A stretch of 7,524 bases of DNA from Bacillota bacterium (GTDB lineage Bacteria > Bacillota > UBA994), in assembly GCA_018725535.1 (NCBI GenBank), contig QLUS01000079.1:1-7524 (forward strand), in the 5' to 3' direction. The stretch's first letter is position 1. The number at the start of each line of letters is the position of its first letter. Below, in pieces: positions 1 to 6,870 of the stretch. Both the position numbers and the translations under genes were made by a program. The notes under the pieces are model-generated. The model was not told the DNA's origin and ran no database searches. It worked only from the letters and a program-made list of their open reading frames with translations.

Positions 1-1187
1 TGCGATCATCTCGCTTGGCTTGGCCACAGGGAATCTCCTTACTAAGAGCTTTTGCTGTCCTCCCGACACGGTGAGAGTGCACTTTTGCATCGGAACCGCA
101 GCGCGCAAGTAGAGGCGTATCTGCCCCACGGCCCCTGGGATAAGCGCGATATGTTGCGGCACGACGGAGCGCACTCCTGCACCAGCCCTGACGGCCAGCG
201 TGAGGTACTCGGCCAGCAGGCTGCCTGCTGCGAAATCAGCGGCCGCCCGCCTAGCGATTTCGCTCTCCGCAGAGACAAAATCAACCAAGTCGTGAACGTG
301 TAAGACGTTCCCCGCCGCAAACACTCCCGGCACCGAAGTGTGACGAAACTGATCGACAATCGGCCCTGATGTTTCGGGGTCAAGCTTAATTCCCATTGCG
401 CGCGGCAGCTCGTTCTCGGGGATAAGCCCCACCGACAGCAGCAGGCAATCGCAGTCCAAAAAGAACTCGCTTCCGGGCACAGGGGACTTGTTCCCATCTA
501 CCTTGGCCACTGTCACCCCGGTTACGCGGTCTCTGCCGTGAACTTCAACTACGGTATGGGAGAGATATAGAGGTATATCATAGTCTTCTAGGCATTGCAC
601 GATATTACGGGTTAAGCCATTGGAGTAAGGCATAATCTCAACTACTGCCAGCACTTTGGCTCCTTCAAGCGTTAGCCGTCTTGCCATAATCAGGCCAATG
701 TCGCCTGAACCCAGCGCTACTACGCGGCTGCCGGGGAGGAATCCCTCCATGTTGACTATGCGCTGCACAGCACCGGCGGTGAAGACGCCTGCCGGGTGAT
801 CCCCAGAATCCTAATGGCTCCGCGGGTTCGCTCGCGGCAACCCATAGCCAGCACCACGGCGCGCGCGGCAATCTCGAGAGGGCCACGCGACGCACTGGAA
901 ACAAATACACTATACTTCGGCTTTATCTCCAGCACCATCGTGTCTAGACAAACGGTAATGGCGGGGTCGGCCTGCACCTCGTCGATGTATCGCTGCGCGT
1001 AAGTGGGGCCGGTTAGCTCTTCGTTGAAGCGGTGTAGGCCAAAACCGTTGTGTATGCACTGATTAAGGATGCCGCCTAGTTCGCGATTCCGTTCAATGAT
1101 CACAACTCGCTTCGCGCCGCGTTCCCGCGCTGCAAGTGCCGCCGCCATACCAGCCGGTCCACCGCCGATCACCGCTACATCAAACTT
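1..1187 (-). pseudogene. NAD(P)/FAD-dependent oxidoreductase, frameshifted, 3' end beyond the window
   Basis: This is a two-dinucleotide-binding-domain flavoprotein of the type that follows GlpA in anaerobic glycerol operons. It probably takes electrons from the GlpA-like subunit and passes them to NAD(P) or another carrier. Visible motifs are an N-terminal FAD Rossmann site VAVIGGGPAGMAAAL (from about 1178), the family signature GGILNQCIHNGFG followed by ELTGP, a VLAMGCRERTRG segment, a second Rossmann site ALGSGDIGL (about 717-691) and the late FAD motif VPGVFAAGN (about 333-307). The frame changes near 805-807: upstream reads IRILG, downstream reads GDHPAGVFTAGAVQRIVNM. One missing C would restore IRIPGDHPAGVF. 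The downstream frame is open to the left edge and ends in KPSEMIA, so about 395 codons are visible and only a short C-terminus is missing. No start codon lies just ahead of the FAD motif, and the frame joins the GlpA-like C-terminus directly. A DUF1667 gene often follows in such operons, but it would be outside this window. Confidence 0.8.
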
Positions 1188-2660
1188 GGGGATTACTTCC
1201 GGCGTGGGCTCTCCACCGCGCCGGGGGCGATACAGGAAAGACTGGGCCTTATCCTTGCGTACGGAACTTAGTGGCGTGTCCAACTCTCTTGCTAGCAGCG
1301 CTGACACGCGCGGACCGCAGAACCCCCCCTTGACAGCGGCCCATACCCGCGCGCGTGCGCACTTTGACAGCGTCAAGAGTATGTGCCGGGCAAGGCACGT
1401 GAATCGCCTCCACGATCTCTGCCTCCGTCACAGTCTCACAGCGGCAGACAATCCGTCCATGCAGAGGGTTTAGCCTGAAGCTGCGCTGCCTAGTCGTATA
1501 GTTCTGTTCCTTAAAGCTTAGGCGCGACTGGCGTACCGGCACAAAGCGTGGATTGGGGGTAAGGGATAGCCCATCGTCGCGAAGAATCTCTACCACGGCT
1601 TCAGCAATAGCAGGGGCAGCCGTGAGGCCAGGTGACTGAATTCCGCCAGCGTGAATAAGACCGCGAACAAATGACGACGGTCCGATAATGAAGTCGTCGT
1701 GCGCTGCCACCGCCCGTAATCCTGCAAATTGCGTGATTACAGATCCAAGCCCCAGATTGGGGATGAGTTTCCTGGCACCCTCGATGATTTCGGACATTCC
1801 CCCTGCCGTAGTTCCCACATCGTCTGGGCAAGCAACATCCAGAGCGTTTGGCCCGATAAACAAGTTCCCATGCACCGTCGGTCCGATGACTATGCCTTTG
1901 GACACCTTAGTCGGCGTCGGAAAGAGCACTGATCTTACGCAATCGCCACGCGACGTGTCAAATAGCAGGTATTCACCCTTGCGAAGGGTAATCGCGATGC
2001 TTTCATCCCCCGCTAAGGCCGCTACGCTACCTGCGTGCACACCAGCGGCATTGATTACGTATGGCGTTTCGATGATGCCCCGATCCGTGACAACTCCCGC
2101 TACTCTACCCTGCTCAACTAGGACCTGCTCTACCTCCTGTTCCAGCAGAACCTTGACACCGTTGTGCACGGCATTTTCAGCGAGTGCTAGGGTAGCATCA
2201 AATGGGGATACAATTCCTGCTGTGGGAGACCACAAAGCACCTAATACTCCGTGCGCAAGGTTCGGTTCCCTGTCAAGCAGGCCGTCCCTTGAAAGTATCT
2301 CGAGTCTAGGGACTCCATTCTCCTTACCCCGGCAGAGTAACTCTTCGAGCACACGCAAGTTGTCATGCTCCAGTGCGACCACAAGTGAGCCAATCCACTT
2401 CAGTCGGATGCCAAGCTCCGCCTCCAGCTGACGATACAGCACATTGCCTCGCACATTAAACAAGGCTTTCTTTGTTCCGGGGGCTGCGTCAAACCCAGCG
2501 TGAAGGATGCCGCTGTTCGCCTTGGATGTGCCCATAGCTAGGTCAGGATGTTTTTCCAGTAGGACATAGACAAATTGTAACGCGAAAGCTCGCGCGCTAT
2601 GGCGGCACCGACTACTCCGCCCCCGATAATGACTACGTCGGCCCGTGCTTCGTTTGTCAA
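1188..2660 (-). pseudogene. glpA: GlpA-like FAD-dependent G3P dehydrogenase with C-terminal [2Fe-2S] module, two frameshifts
   Basis: This gene oxidises glycerol-3-phosphate to dihydroxyacetone phosphate (family knowledge; a related L-2-hydroxyacid-type oxidase cannot be fully excluded). The start is TTG at 2660, eight bases after GGAGG, giving MTNEARADVVIIGGGVVGAA with the FAD Rossmann glycines. Near 2567-2573 one base is missing: RYNL must be joined to YVLLEKHPDLAMG in another frame. The central frame is long and intact, with GTSKANSGILHAGFD, a DAO-type substrate domain and the late motif LIHAGGIQSPGLTAAPA. The C-terminus is a BFD-like cluster domain with CRC (about 1446-1438) and GRCQGGFCGP (about 1338-1311), giving four cysteines. 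A G7 run at 1323-1329, one G too long, splits this last motif; without the repair the central frame continues as unrelated residues to a stop near 1249. Reconstructed length to the end of the module is about 480-490 residues, normal for the family. It lies 72 bases after glpP. After the repair it reads straight into the next flavoprotein. Confidence 0.8.
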
Positions 2661-2668
2661 ATCTATTT

Positions 2669-2673
2669 CCTCC
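2669..2673 (-). promoter_or_regulatory. Ribosome binding site deciding a TTG start for the GlpA-like gene
   Basis: GGAGG on the minus strand lies eight bases before TTG at 2660. The resulting N-terminus reaches the FAD-binding GGGVVG after about twelve residues, as expected for the family. An in-frame GTG at 2675 overlaps the SD itself, has no SD of its own, and would add five residues. It is less likely. Confidence 0.7.
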
Positions 2674-2732
2674 ACATTTAAGGGACCGTCTCTCAATCTC
2701 CGTCCGCCAAAGTTTTCTATATGGGCCTAAGC

Positions 2733-3302
2733 CTATGTCCACAGCTCAGGACGACTTGTACTCACGGCAGTCACTCCGCTCTTAAGCACACGCGAAATCT
2801 CTTCGTGTGTGGAGAGCAAGCCTCCCGCCATAATTGGCAAGCGCGTCTGAGTCAGCAAATTAGCGATGATTGGTGCTGGGATTACCGCGGGCAATACTTC
2901 CAGCATATCAGGCCGTGTGTTCTTCAGTAAGTTAAGCCCGGTACGCAGGGACTCCGAGTCCACTAGGAACATCCGTTGGATAACCAAAAGCTCCTCTTCC
3001 TGCGCTAGTCGCACCAGTTGGGTCTTAGTGGTTACAAAGGCCGTAACCCCCATCCGCGCAATCATTTTTAGCCCAGCGCGATCCTTGCCCAGACCGTCAC
3101 AGAGGTCAAAGTGAATGATCAAGCGTTTTCGCCATTTACCAGCTTCGGCGATAAGGCCGGGCAAGTCGTTAATGTCGCTAAAGAGGGCAATGACGCTTGT
3201 GGCAGGCGTACTGCTTAGGGCAAGCCGGAAGTTCTCGACGTTTCGCGGAGCAGGGACTATGGGTTGGGTACCTACAATCTTGGCAGCGGCTGGTGATACC
3301 AT
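2733..3302 (-). CDS. glpP: Glycerol-3-phosphate-responsive antiterminator GlpP
   Basis: GlpP is a cytosolic TIM-barrel-like regulator of Bacillota. It binds glycerol-3-phosphate and then the leader RNA of glycerol genes, letting transcription pass a terminator (known for Bacillus subtilis glpFK and glpD). The 189-residue product matches the family from end to end: QPIVPAPRNVENF (13-25), IIHFDL (62-67), a TTKTQLV segment (91-97), QRMFLVDS (109-116), PDMLEVLPAVIP (131-142), PIMAGGL (156-162), and STSRPELW near the C-terminus (181-188). The ATG at 3302 follows AGGAAGG (3312-3318) by nine bases. About ten residues precede the conserved core, slightly more than in B. subtilis. The gene sits inside the operon between glpK and the dehydrogenase, so the regulator would be made together with its targets. 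No frameshift is seen. Confidence 0.95.
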   Translation of the reverse strand: MVSPAAAKIVGTQPIVPAPRNVENFRLALSSTPATSVIALFSDINDLPGLIAEAGKWRKRLIIHFDLCDGLGKDRAGLKMIARMGVTAFVTTKTQLVRLAQEEELLVIQRMFLVDSESLRTGLNLLKNTRPDMLEVLPAVIPAPIIANLLTQTRLPIMAGGLLSTHEEISRVLKSGVTAVSTSRPELWT

Positions 3303-3332
3303 GGCTAACTTCCTTCCTGTTTTAAGGGGGCT

Positions 3333-3361
3333 CCGGCAGCGCGTAGTTGCTGCACTGCCGG
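3333..3361 (-). other. Inverted repeat (hairpin) between glpK and glpP
   Basis: CCGGCAG at 3333-3339 and CTGCCGG at 3355-3361 form a perfect 7-bp GC-rich stem with a 15-base loop. It lies in the 82-base gap between the glpK stop and the glpP start. On the minus strand the stem is followed by AGCCCCCTTAAAAC, not a U-run, so it is not a classical intrinsic terminator. It could be an RNA stability or processing element, an attenuator, or a partial block that lowers glpP expression relative to glpK. The function is inferred. Confidence 0.45.
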
Positions 3362-3384
3362 AAAGTCCAAAACCTCGAGCGAAA

Positions 3385-4887
3385 CTACTCTTCCCAGTCC
3401 CAGTCTAGGGCGCGCTTTACGGCCTTTTTCCACCCCTTGTAAAGCTGTTCACGTTCCGCAGTTGGCATCCCAGGGGTAAAGCGCTTGTTGAGCTGCCATT
3501 TGTTTACAAGCTCGTCCTTGCTCTTCAAAACGCCTACGGCAAGGCCGGCAAGATAGGCAACGCCTAGCGCGGTGGTCTCCGTGACTTCTGGGCGGTCAAC
3601 CGGAACATCAAGCACGTCAGCTTGGAACTGCATTAGAACTCCGTTCATAACCGCGCCGCCGTCTACCTTGAGCGCTTTAAGCTTAATGCCGGAGTCAGCT
3701 TCCATGGCACTAAGTACATCTTTGGTCTGATAGGCCATGGAGTCGAGTGTCGCACGGACTACGTGCGCTTTGGTTGTTCCCCTCGTCAGGCCTAGAATGG
3801 CACCGCGGGCCTTCATGTCCCAATACGGCGCTCCCATCCCCACAAACGCGGGCACCACATATACGCCTTCGGCATCCTTCGTCTTCTGGGCAAAATACTC
3901 GGAATCCTGAGCAGACTCGATGAGCTTAAGTTCGTCACGCAGCCACTGTACGGCGGAACCGGCGACGAAAATGCTACCCTCTAAAGCGTACTCCACTTTG
4001 CCGTCAAGTCCCCAAGCGATTGTCGTCAGAAGACCGTTCTTGGATTCATAGACCTTCTCGCCCGTGTTCATCAACATGAAACAGCCTGTGCCATAGGTGT
4101 TCTTGGCCATACCCGGATTGAAGCAGGCCTGTCCGAAGAGAGCGGCTTGCTGGTCACCTGCCGCGCCCGCAATAGGCACTGACGCACCAAGGAAGACGTT
4201 GGGGTCGGTGTTGCCATACACCTCGCTCGATGGACGCACGGATGGCAGCATAGTCATGGGCACATTGAGAATCTTTAGGATTTCGGGGTCCCACTTTAGC
4301 TCCCTGATGTTGTACATGAGTGTGCGCGACGCGTTAGAGTAGTCGGTAACGTGAATTTTCCCGCCGCTAAGCTTCCAGACAAGCCATGTGTCGATAGTGC
4401 CGAAAAGGATCTCGCCTTTTTCCGCACGTTCCCTCGCCCCGTCGATGTGATCGAGGATCCACTTGGCCTTGGTACCGGAAAAGTACGCATCCACCACCAA
4501 ACCGGTCTTGGCGCGGAACATAGGCTCTAGACCTTTGGCCTTAATGTCATTGCAAATATCCATCGTCTGGCGTGACTGCCACACAATGGCGTTGTAGATG
4601 GGCTTACCCGTCTTCTTGTCCCATACGACGGTAGTCTCACGTTGATTGGTAATGCCTATCGCCGAAATGTCAGTAGGGTTAGCACCAGCTTTGGCGACGG
4701 CTTCTCCAGCTACGCCAATTTGTGTGCTCCAGATCTCTTCGGCATCGTGTTCCACCCAGCCAGGACGTGGGAAATGCTGCGTGAACTCCTTCTGCGCCAC
4801 AGAGACAATGTTGGATTCCTCGTCAAAGAGAATCGCTCGCGAGCTGGTCGTCCCTTGGTCAAGCGCTAAAACATACTTCTTACTCAT
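3385..4887 (-). CDS. glpK: Glycerol kinase GlpK
   Basis: GlpK phosphorylates glycerol with ATP to sn-glycerol-3-phosphate in the cytosol, trapping glycerol brought in by GlpF. The 500-residue product has the normal length for an FGGY-family glycerol kinase. The N-terminal FGGY domain starts with ALDQGTTSSRAILFD (8-22). The glycerol-binding residues of the E. coli enzyme are all in place: R83-E84 (NQRETT), W103, Y135 and the catalytic aspartate D245 in AGDQQAALFGQ. The ATP-binding C-terminal domain shows GTGCFMLMNTG, a KVDGGAVMN segment and the late ALGVAYLAGLA helix. The ATG at 4887 follows AAGGAG (4896-4901) by eight bases, and glpF ends 37 bases upstream, so the two are surely co-transcribed. 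At the loop where most Bacillota enzymes carry the HPr-phosphorylated histidine (YHF(F/Y)G before VPIAG), this protein reads NVFLG, with valine at 231. PTS-dependent activation is therefore unlikely. Confidence 0.98.
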   Translation of the reverse strand: MSKKYVLALDQGTTSSRAILFDEESNIVSVAQKEFTQHFPRPGWVEHDAEEIWSTQIGVAGEAVAKAGANPTDISAIGITNQRETTVVWDKKTGKPIYNAIVWQSRQTMDICNDIKAKGLEPMFRAKTGLVVDAYFSGTKAKWILDHIDGARERAEKGEILFGTIDTWLVWKLSGGKIHVTDYSNASRTLMYNIRELKWDPEILKILNVPMTMLPSVRPSSEVYGNTDPNVFLGASVPIAGAAGDQQAALFGQACFNPGMAKNTYGTGCFMLMNTGEKVYESKNGLLTTIAWGLDGKVEYALEGSIFVAGSAVQWLRDELKLIESAQDSEYFAQKTKDAEGVYVVPAFVGMGAPYWDMKARGAILGLTRGTTKAHVVRATLDSMAYQTKDVLSAMEADSGIKLKALKVDGGAVMNGVLMQFQADVLDVPVDRPEVTETTALGVAYLAGLAVGVLKSKDELVNKWQLNKRFTPGMPTAEREQLYKGWKKAVKRALDWDWEE

Positions 4888-4924
4888 TCTACACTCTCCT
4901 TATCACGGGCTATTCGGGCAGCCG

Positions 4925-5749
4925 TTAGGCTGAGCGCTTGGCAGAATCCTTTTCCACATATGCATCTTTACCGGTAGTGTAGGCCATGCCTAAAATGCCG
5001 ACAACCACAGCACCTAACACCCAGAATACAGTCGTAAATTCGCCTTGAAACACAGCTTGATAGAAAACTGCGCCAAAGGCCCCGCCAATGATTGGACCAA
5101 CAACCGGAATCCATGCATACCCCCAGTTTGAATCGCCCTTGCCGGGAATGGGCAGCAGGAAATGGGCGATGCGAGGGCCAAGATCGCGAGCGGGGTTAAT
5201 GGCGTAACCGGTGGTTCCACCTAAGGACATGCCAATGGCTACAATCAAGAGACCCACGACTATAGGAGTCAGTCCCTGTGTAAACTGATTTGCGCCGATG
5301 AACATTAAGCCAAGGATCAGCACAAACGTGCCGAATACTTCGCTGAAGAGGTTGGCATATGTGCTCTTAATGGCTGGACCGGTAGAAAATATCCCTAGCT
5401 TGGTGCCTGGGTCGTCGGTTGCTTTCCAGTGTGGCAAATAGTGACAGAAAACCAACGCTGCACCGATAATCGCGCCTAGCATTTGGGCGAGAATGTACGC
5501 TGGCACATCCGCCCAATCAAAGGTACCATTAACGGCTAGCGCTATGGTTACTGCTGGGTTGATATGAGCACCGCTGATGCCCCCGACAGCAAAAACTGCC
5601 ATGGTCACCGCTAGCCCCCACGCCAGCGCTATGACCACCCAGCCTGGGCTGTTAGAGTATGCTTTCTTGAGACTGGCACCCGCACACACGCCACAGCCAA
5701 GGATAATGAGAATCATTGTGCCGATAACTTCTCCCATGAATGGTGACAT
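4925..5749 (-). CDS. glpF: Glycerol uptake facilitator GlpF (aquaglyceroporin)
   Basis: GlpF is a membrane channel of the MIP family that lets glycerol diffuse into the cell. The product is 274 residues from the ATG at 5749, with six hydrophobic membrane segments and two NPA half-helices. The first NPA is SGAHINPAVT (N64-P65-A66) and the second is GYAINPARDLGPR (N185-P186-A187). The aspartate after NPAR (D189) and the conserved Trp in the second segment (W44) mark the glycerol rather than the water-selective branch. I chose ATG 5749 because AAGGGGA (5757-5763) stands seven bases before it and MSPFMGEVIGT fits the family N-terminus. An upstream in-frame TTG at 5782 lacks an SD and would add eleven hydrophilic residues. 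It is the first gene of the operon, and the C-terminus is a charged cytosolic tail. Confidence 0.97.
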   Translation of the reverse strand: MSPFMGEVIGTMILIILGCGVCAGASLKKAYSNSPGWVVIALAWGLAVTMAVFAVGGISGAHINPAVTIALAVNGTFDWADVPAYILAQMLGAIIGAALVFCHYLPHWKATDDPGTKLGIFSTGPAIKSTYANLFSEVFGTFVLILGLMFIGANQFTQGLTPIVVGLLIVAIGMSLGGTTGYAINPARDLGPRIAHFLLPIPGKGDSNWGYAWIPVVGPIIGGAFGAVFYQAVFQGEFTTVFWVLGAVVVGILGMAYTTGKDAYVEKDSAKRSA

Positions 5750-5780
5750 TGCATAATCCCCTTCTTTCAAGTAATTTCGC

Positions 5781-5820
5781 AAAAATGGTTTCTTGCAAGT
5801 CGACCGTAGCCCTCAACCCA
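5781..5820 (-). promoter_or_regulatory. Weak hairpin plus U5 in the glpF leader (possible antitermination site)
   Basis: On the minus strand TGGGTT (5820-5815) can pair with AAACCA (5791-5786) with one mismatch, and TTTTT (5785-5781) follows at once. This is the layout of a leader terminator about 30 bases before the glpF start. GlpP is known to act on such leader terminators in Bacillus. The stem is short and AT-rich with a 23-base loop, so this is only a candidate. Confidence 0.2.
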
Positions 5821-5831
5821 CAACGCTTCTT

Positions 5832-5867
5832 TGAACAACACCCCCGTTCACCTGTCACCCGAACCGG
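5832..5867 (-). other. Mutually exclusive short hairpins in the glpF leader
   Basis: Three alternating half-sites occur in the presumed glpF leader: GTTC, GAAC and GTTC on the minus strand. The middle element can pair upstream (CCGGTTC with GAACGGG, one mismatch, 5867-5844) or downstream (TGAAC with GTTCA, 5850-5832, nine-base loop). Such a choice could form a regulatory switch, but neither hairpin is followed by a U-run and the stems are short. I see no consensus promoter for glpF that I would defend. Confidence 0.2.
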
Positions 5868-5932
5868 AGCGAAAAGACACAAAAGCCCAAAATAATTTTT
5901 GCATCTTTCTGAACTGACCGTCGCTAAGCGCT

Positions 5933-5989
5933 CAGCCTTGGGAGTAAAGCCAGAGGTGCACATATGGTACAATAATAAGCACAAGGCTG
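5933..5989. repeat. Inverted repeat flanking the yitT promoter
   Basis: CAGCCTTG at 5933-5940 and CAAGGCTG at 5982-5989 are perfect 8-bp inverted copies. Extended outward they match at 9 of 10 positions. Centres are 49 bases apart, and the extended -10 element lies between them. This could be a pair of operator half-sites for a looping or dimeric repressor, or the ends of a long RNA hairpin. An 8-bp pair at this distance can also arise by chance. Confidence 0.3.
5965..5973 (+). promoter_or_regulatory. Extended -10 promoter element of the yitT-family gene
   Basis: TGGTACAAT matches the extended -10 pattern TGnTATAAT with one difference. It lies 58 bases before the ATG at 6032. No good -35 box is seen at the normal spacing, which is tolerated by extended -10 promoters. 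Assigned by pattern only. Confidence 0.45.
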
Positions 5990-6031
5990 TGTGGCAGAGC
6001 GTTTGCTTCAGTGTCTGGAAGGTGGCGAAAT

Positions 6032-6865
6032 ATGACTCGCAATGTTAAGGACTATATTGGGATTGTGTGTGGCGCTGTATTAGTGGCGCTAGGCCTAAAC
6101 GCGCTGCTTATCCCTAACCGCATCGCGGCAGGGGGAGCTAGCGGCATAGCGACAATCTTGGTGCACTTGATTGGCATTTCACCTAGCTTGGTCTTGCTCG
6201 CCATCAACGTCCCACTCCTTGTTGTCGGGTCACGCGTATTTGGTGTACGATTTGGTGCCTACACCGTACTTGGGACTCTAGCCACGGTAGGAGCTGTCGG
6301 CCTTACGCAAGGCCTTTCCCCCCTAACTACCAACCCTTTGCTCGCGGCGTTATACGGCGGCGTGGTTACGGGCATCGGTATGGGGATAGTGTTTCGTTTT
6401 CGTGGCACGACCGGCGGCACTGATATCGCCGCTAAACTGGCCGCCCACTACAGCGGCATCAGCCTTGGTGACGCTCTGCTGGCAATTGACGCGTTGGTGG
6501 TTATTGTGGCCGGGATTTTGTTTTCTGCGGAATACGCGATGTACGCGCTGATTGCCATCTTTGTCTGCACGAAGACTATCGATGTCGTGCAGGAGGGGCT
6601 GTACTCCGCTAAGGCTATGTTTGTGGTCTCGAACCAAGGGGAGACTATTGCCGCCGCGCTCATGCACAAAATCGGAAGGGGCGTGACCTTGCTCCCGAGC
6701 AAGGGGGCCTTCAGTAAGCAAGAAAGAACTACCCTGTTTTGCGTCGTGGGGAGAACAGAGCTCACCCGCGCCAAGAGAGTAGTCCTTGAAATTGACAGGA
6801 ACGCATTTGTTGTCGTAACAGACGCGCATGAAGTTCTAGGCGAAGGATTTAAGGTGGGGCTTTAG
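6032..6865 (+). CDS. YitT-family membrane protein with C-terminal DUF2179 domain
   Basis: This 277-residue integral membrane protein belongs to the YitT family (DUF161 membrane part plus DUF2179 cytosolic part), widespread in Bacillota and with no firmly established transport substrate. Residues about 8-180 contain five or so hydrophobic segments. They include the signature ALLIPNRIAAGGASGIATIL (25-44) near the start and FRFRGTTGGTDIAAKL (121-136) after the middle. The soluble tail (about 194-277) has AMFVVSN, GRGVTLLPSKGAFS and a final DAHEVLGEGF, all typical of DUF2179. The ATG at 6032 follows AAGGTGG by six bases. An in-frame GTG at 6011 would add seven residues but overlaps no SD. The gene is alone on the plus strand and ends five bases before the converging pduL stop. 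A link to glycerol metabolism is not shown. Confidence 0.93.
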   Translation: MTRNVKDYIGIVCGAVLVALGLNALLIPNRIAAGGASGIATILVHLIGISPSLVLLAINVPLLVVGSRVFGVRFGAYTVLGTLATVGAVGLTQGLSPLTTNPLLAALYGGVVTGIGMGIVFRFRGTTGGTDIAAKLAAHYSGISLGDALLAIDALVVIVAGILFSAEYAMYALIAIFVCTKTIDVVQEGLYSAKAMFVVSNQGETIAAALMHKIGRGVTLLPSKGAFSKQERTTLFCVVGRTELTRAKRVVLEIDRNAFVVVTDAHEVLGEGFKVGL

Positions 6866-6870
6866 TACGG

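Larger units (their letters stand above)
5750..6031. promoter_or_regulatory. Divergent intergenic region between glpF and the yitT-family gene
   Basis: This gap of 282 bases separates two genes transcribed away from each other and must hold both promoters. It contains an extended -10 element for the plus-strand gene, an inverted repeat around it, weak hairpins in the glpF leader, and an AT-rich stretch (about 5888-5904) that may be part of a glpF promoter. No convincing small gene or cre catabolite-repression site was found. Confidence 0.6.

Noticed and set aside
1323..1329. Programmed ribosomal frameshifting at the G7 run
   Set aside because: Restoring the frame needs a +1 shift, no typical shift-prone codon or stimulatory structure is evident, and two other unrelated frame breaks are in the same locus; an indel is simpler.
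1688..2431. A 247-codon plus-strand open frame antisense to the GlpA-like gene
   Set aside because: It is the complement of a strongly conserved coding region, with Ser/Thr/Pro-rich low-information translation and no recognisable domain.
2661..2732. A terminator or small gene in the glpP to GlpA gap
   Set aside because: Only a 4-bp GGAC/GTCC stem with a long loop is present, with no U-run and no credible reading frame.
4926..5938. A 13-base match AGGCTGAGCGCTT at the glpF 3' end (4927-4939) and in inverted orientation in the divergent gap (5938-5926)
   Set aside because: About one match of this length is expected by chance in a window of this size, and one copy is within coding sequence.
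5652..5984. A 110-codon minus-strand open frame overlapping the glpF start and leader
   Set aside because: It lies in another frame across clear GlpF coding sequence and has Cys/Arg-rich, non-protein-like composition without a ribosome binding site.
5990..6010. A possible cre (CcpA) site around GCAGAGCGTTTGC
   Set aside because: It lacks the required TG...CA ends at the right spacing on both strands.
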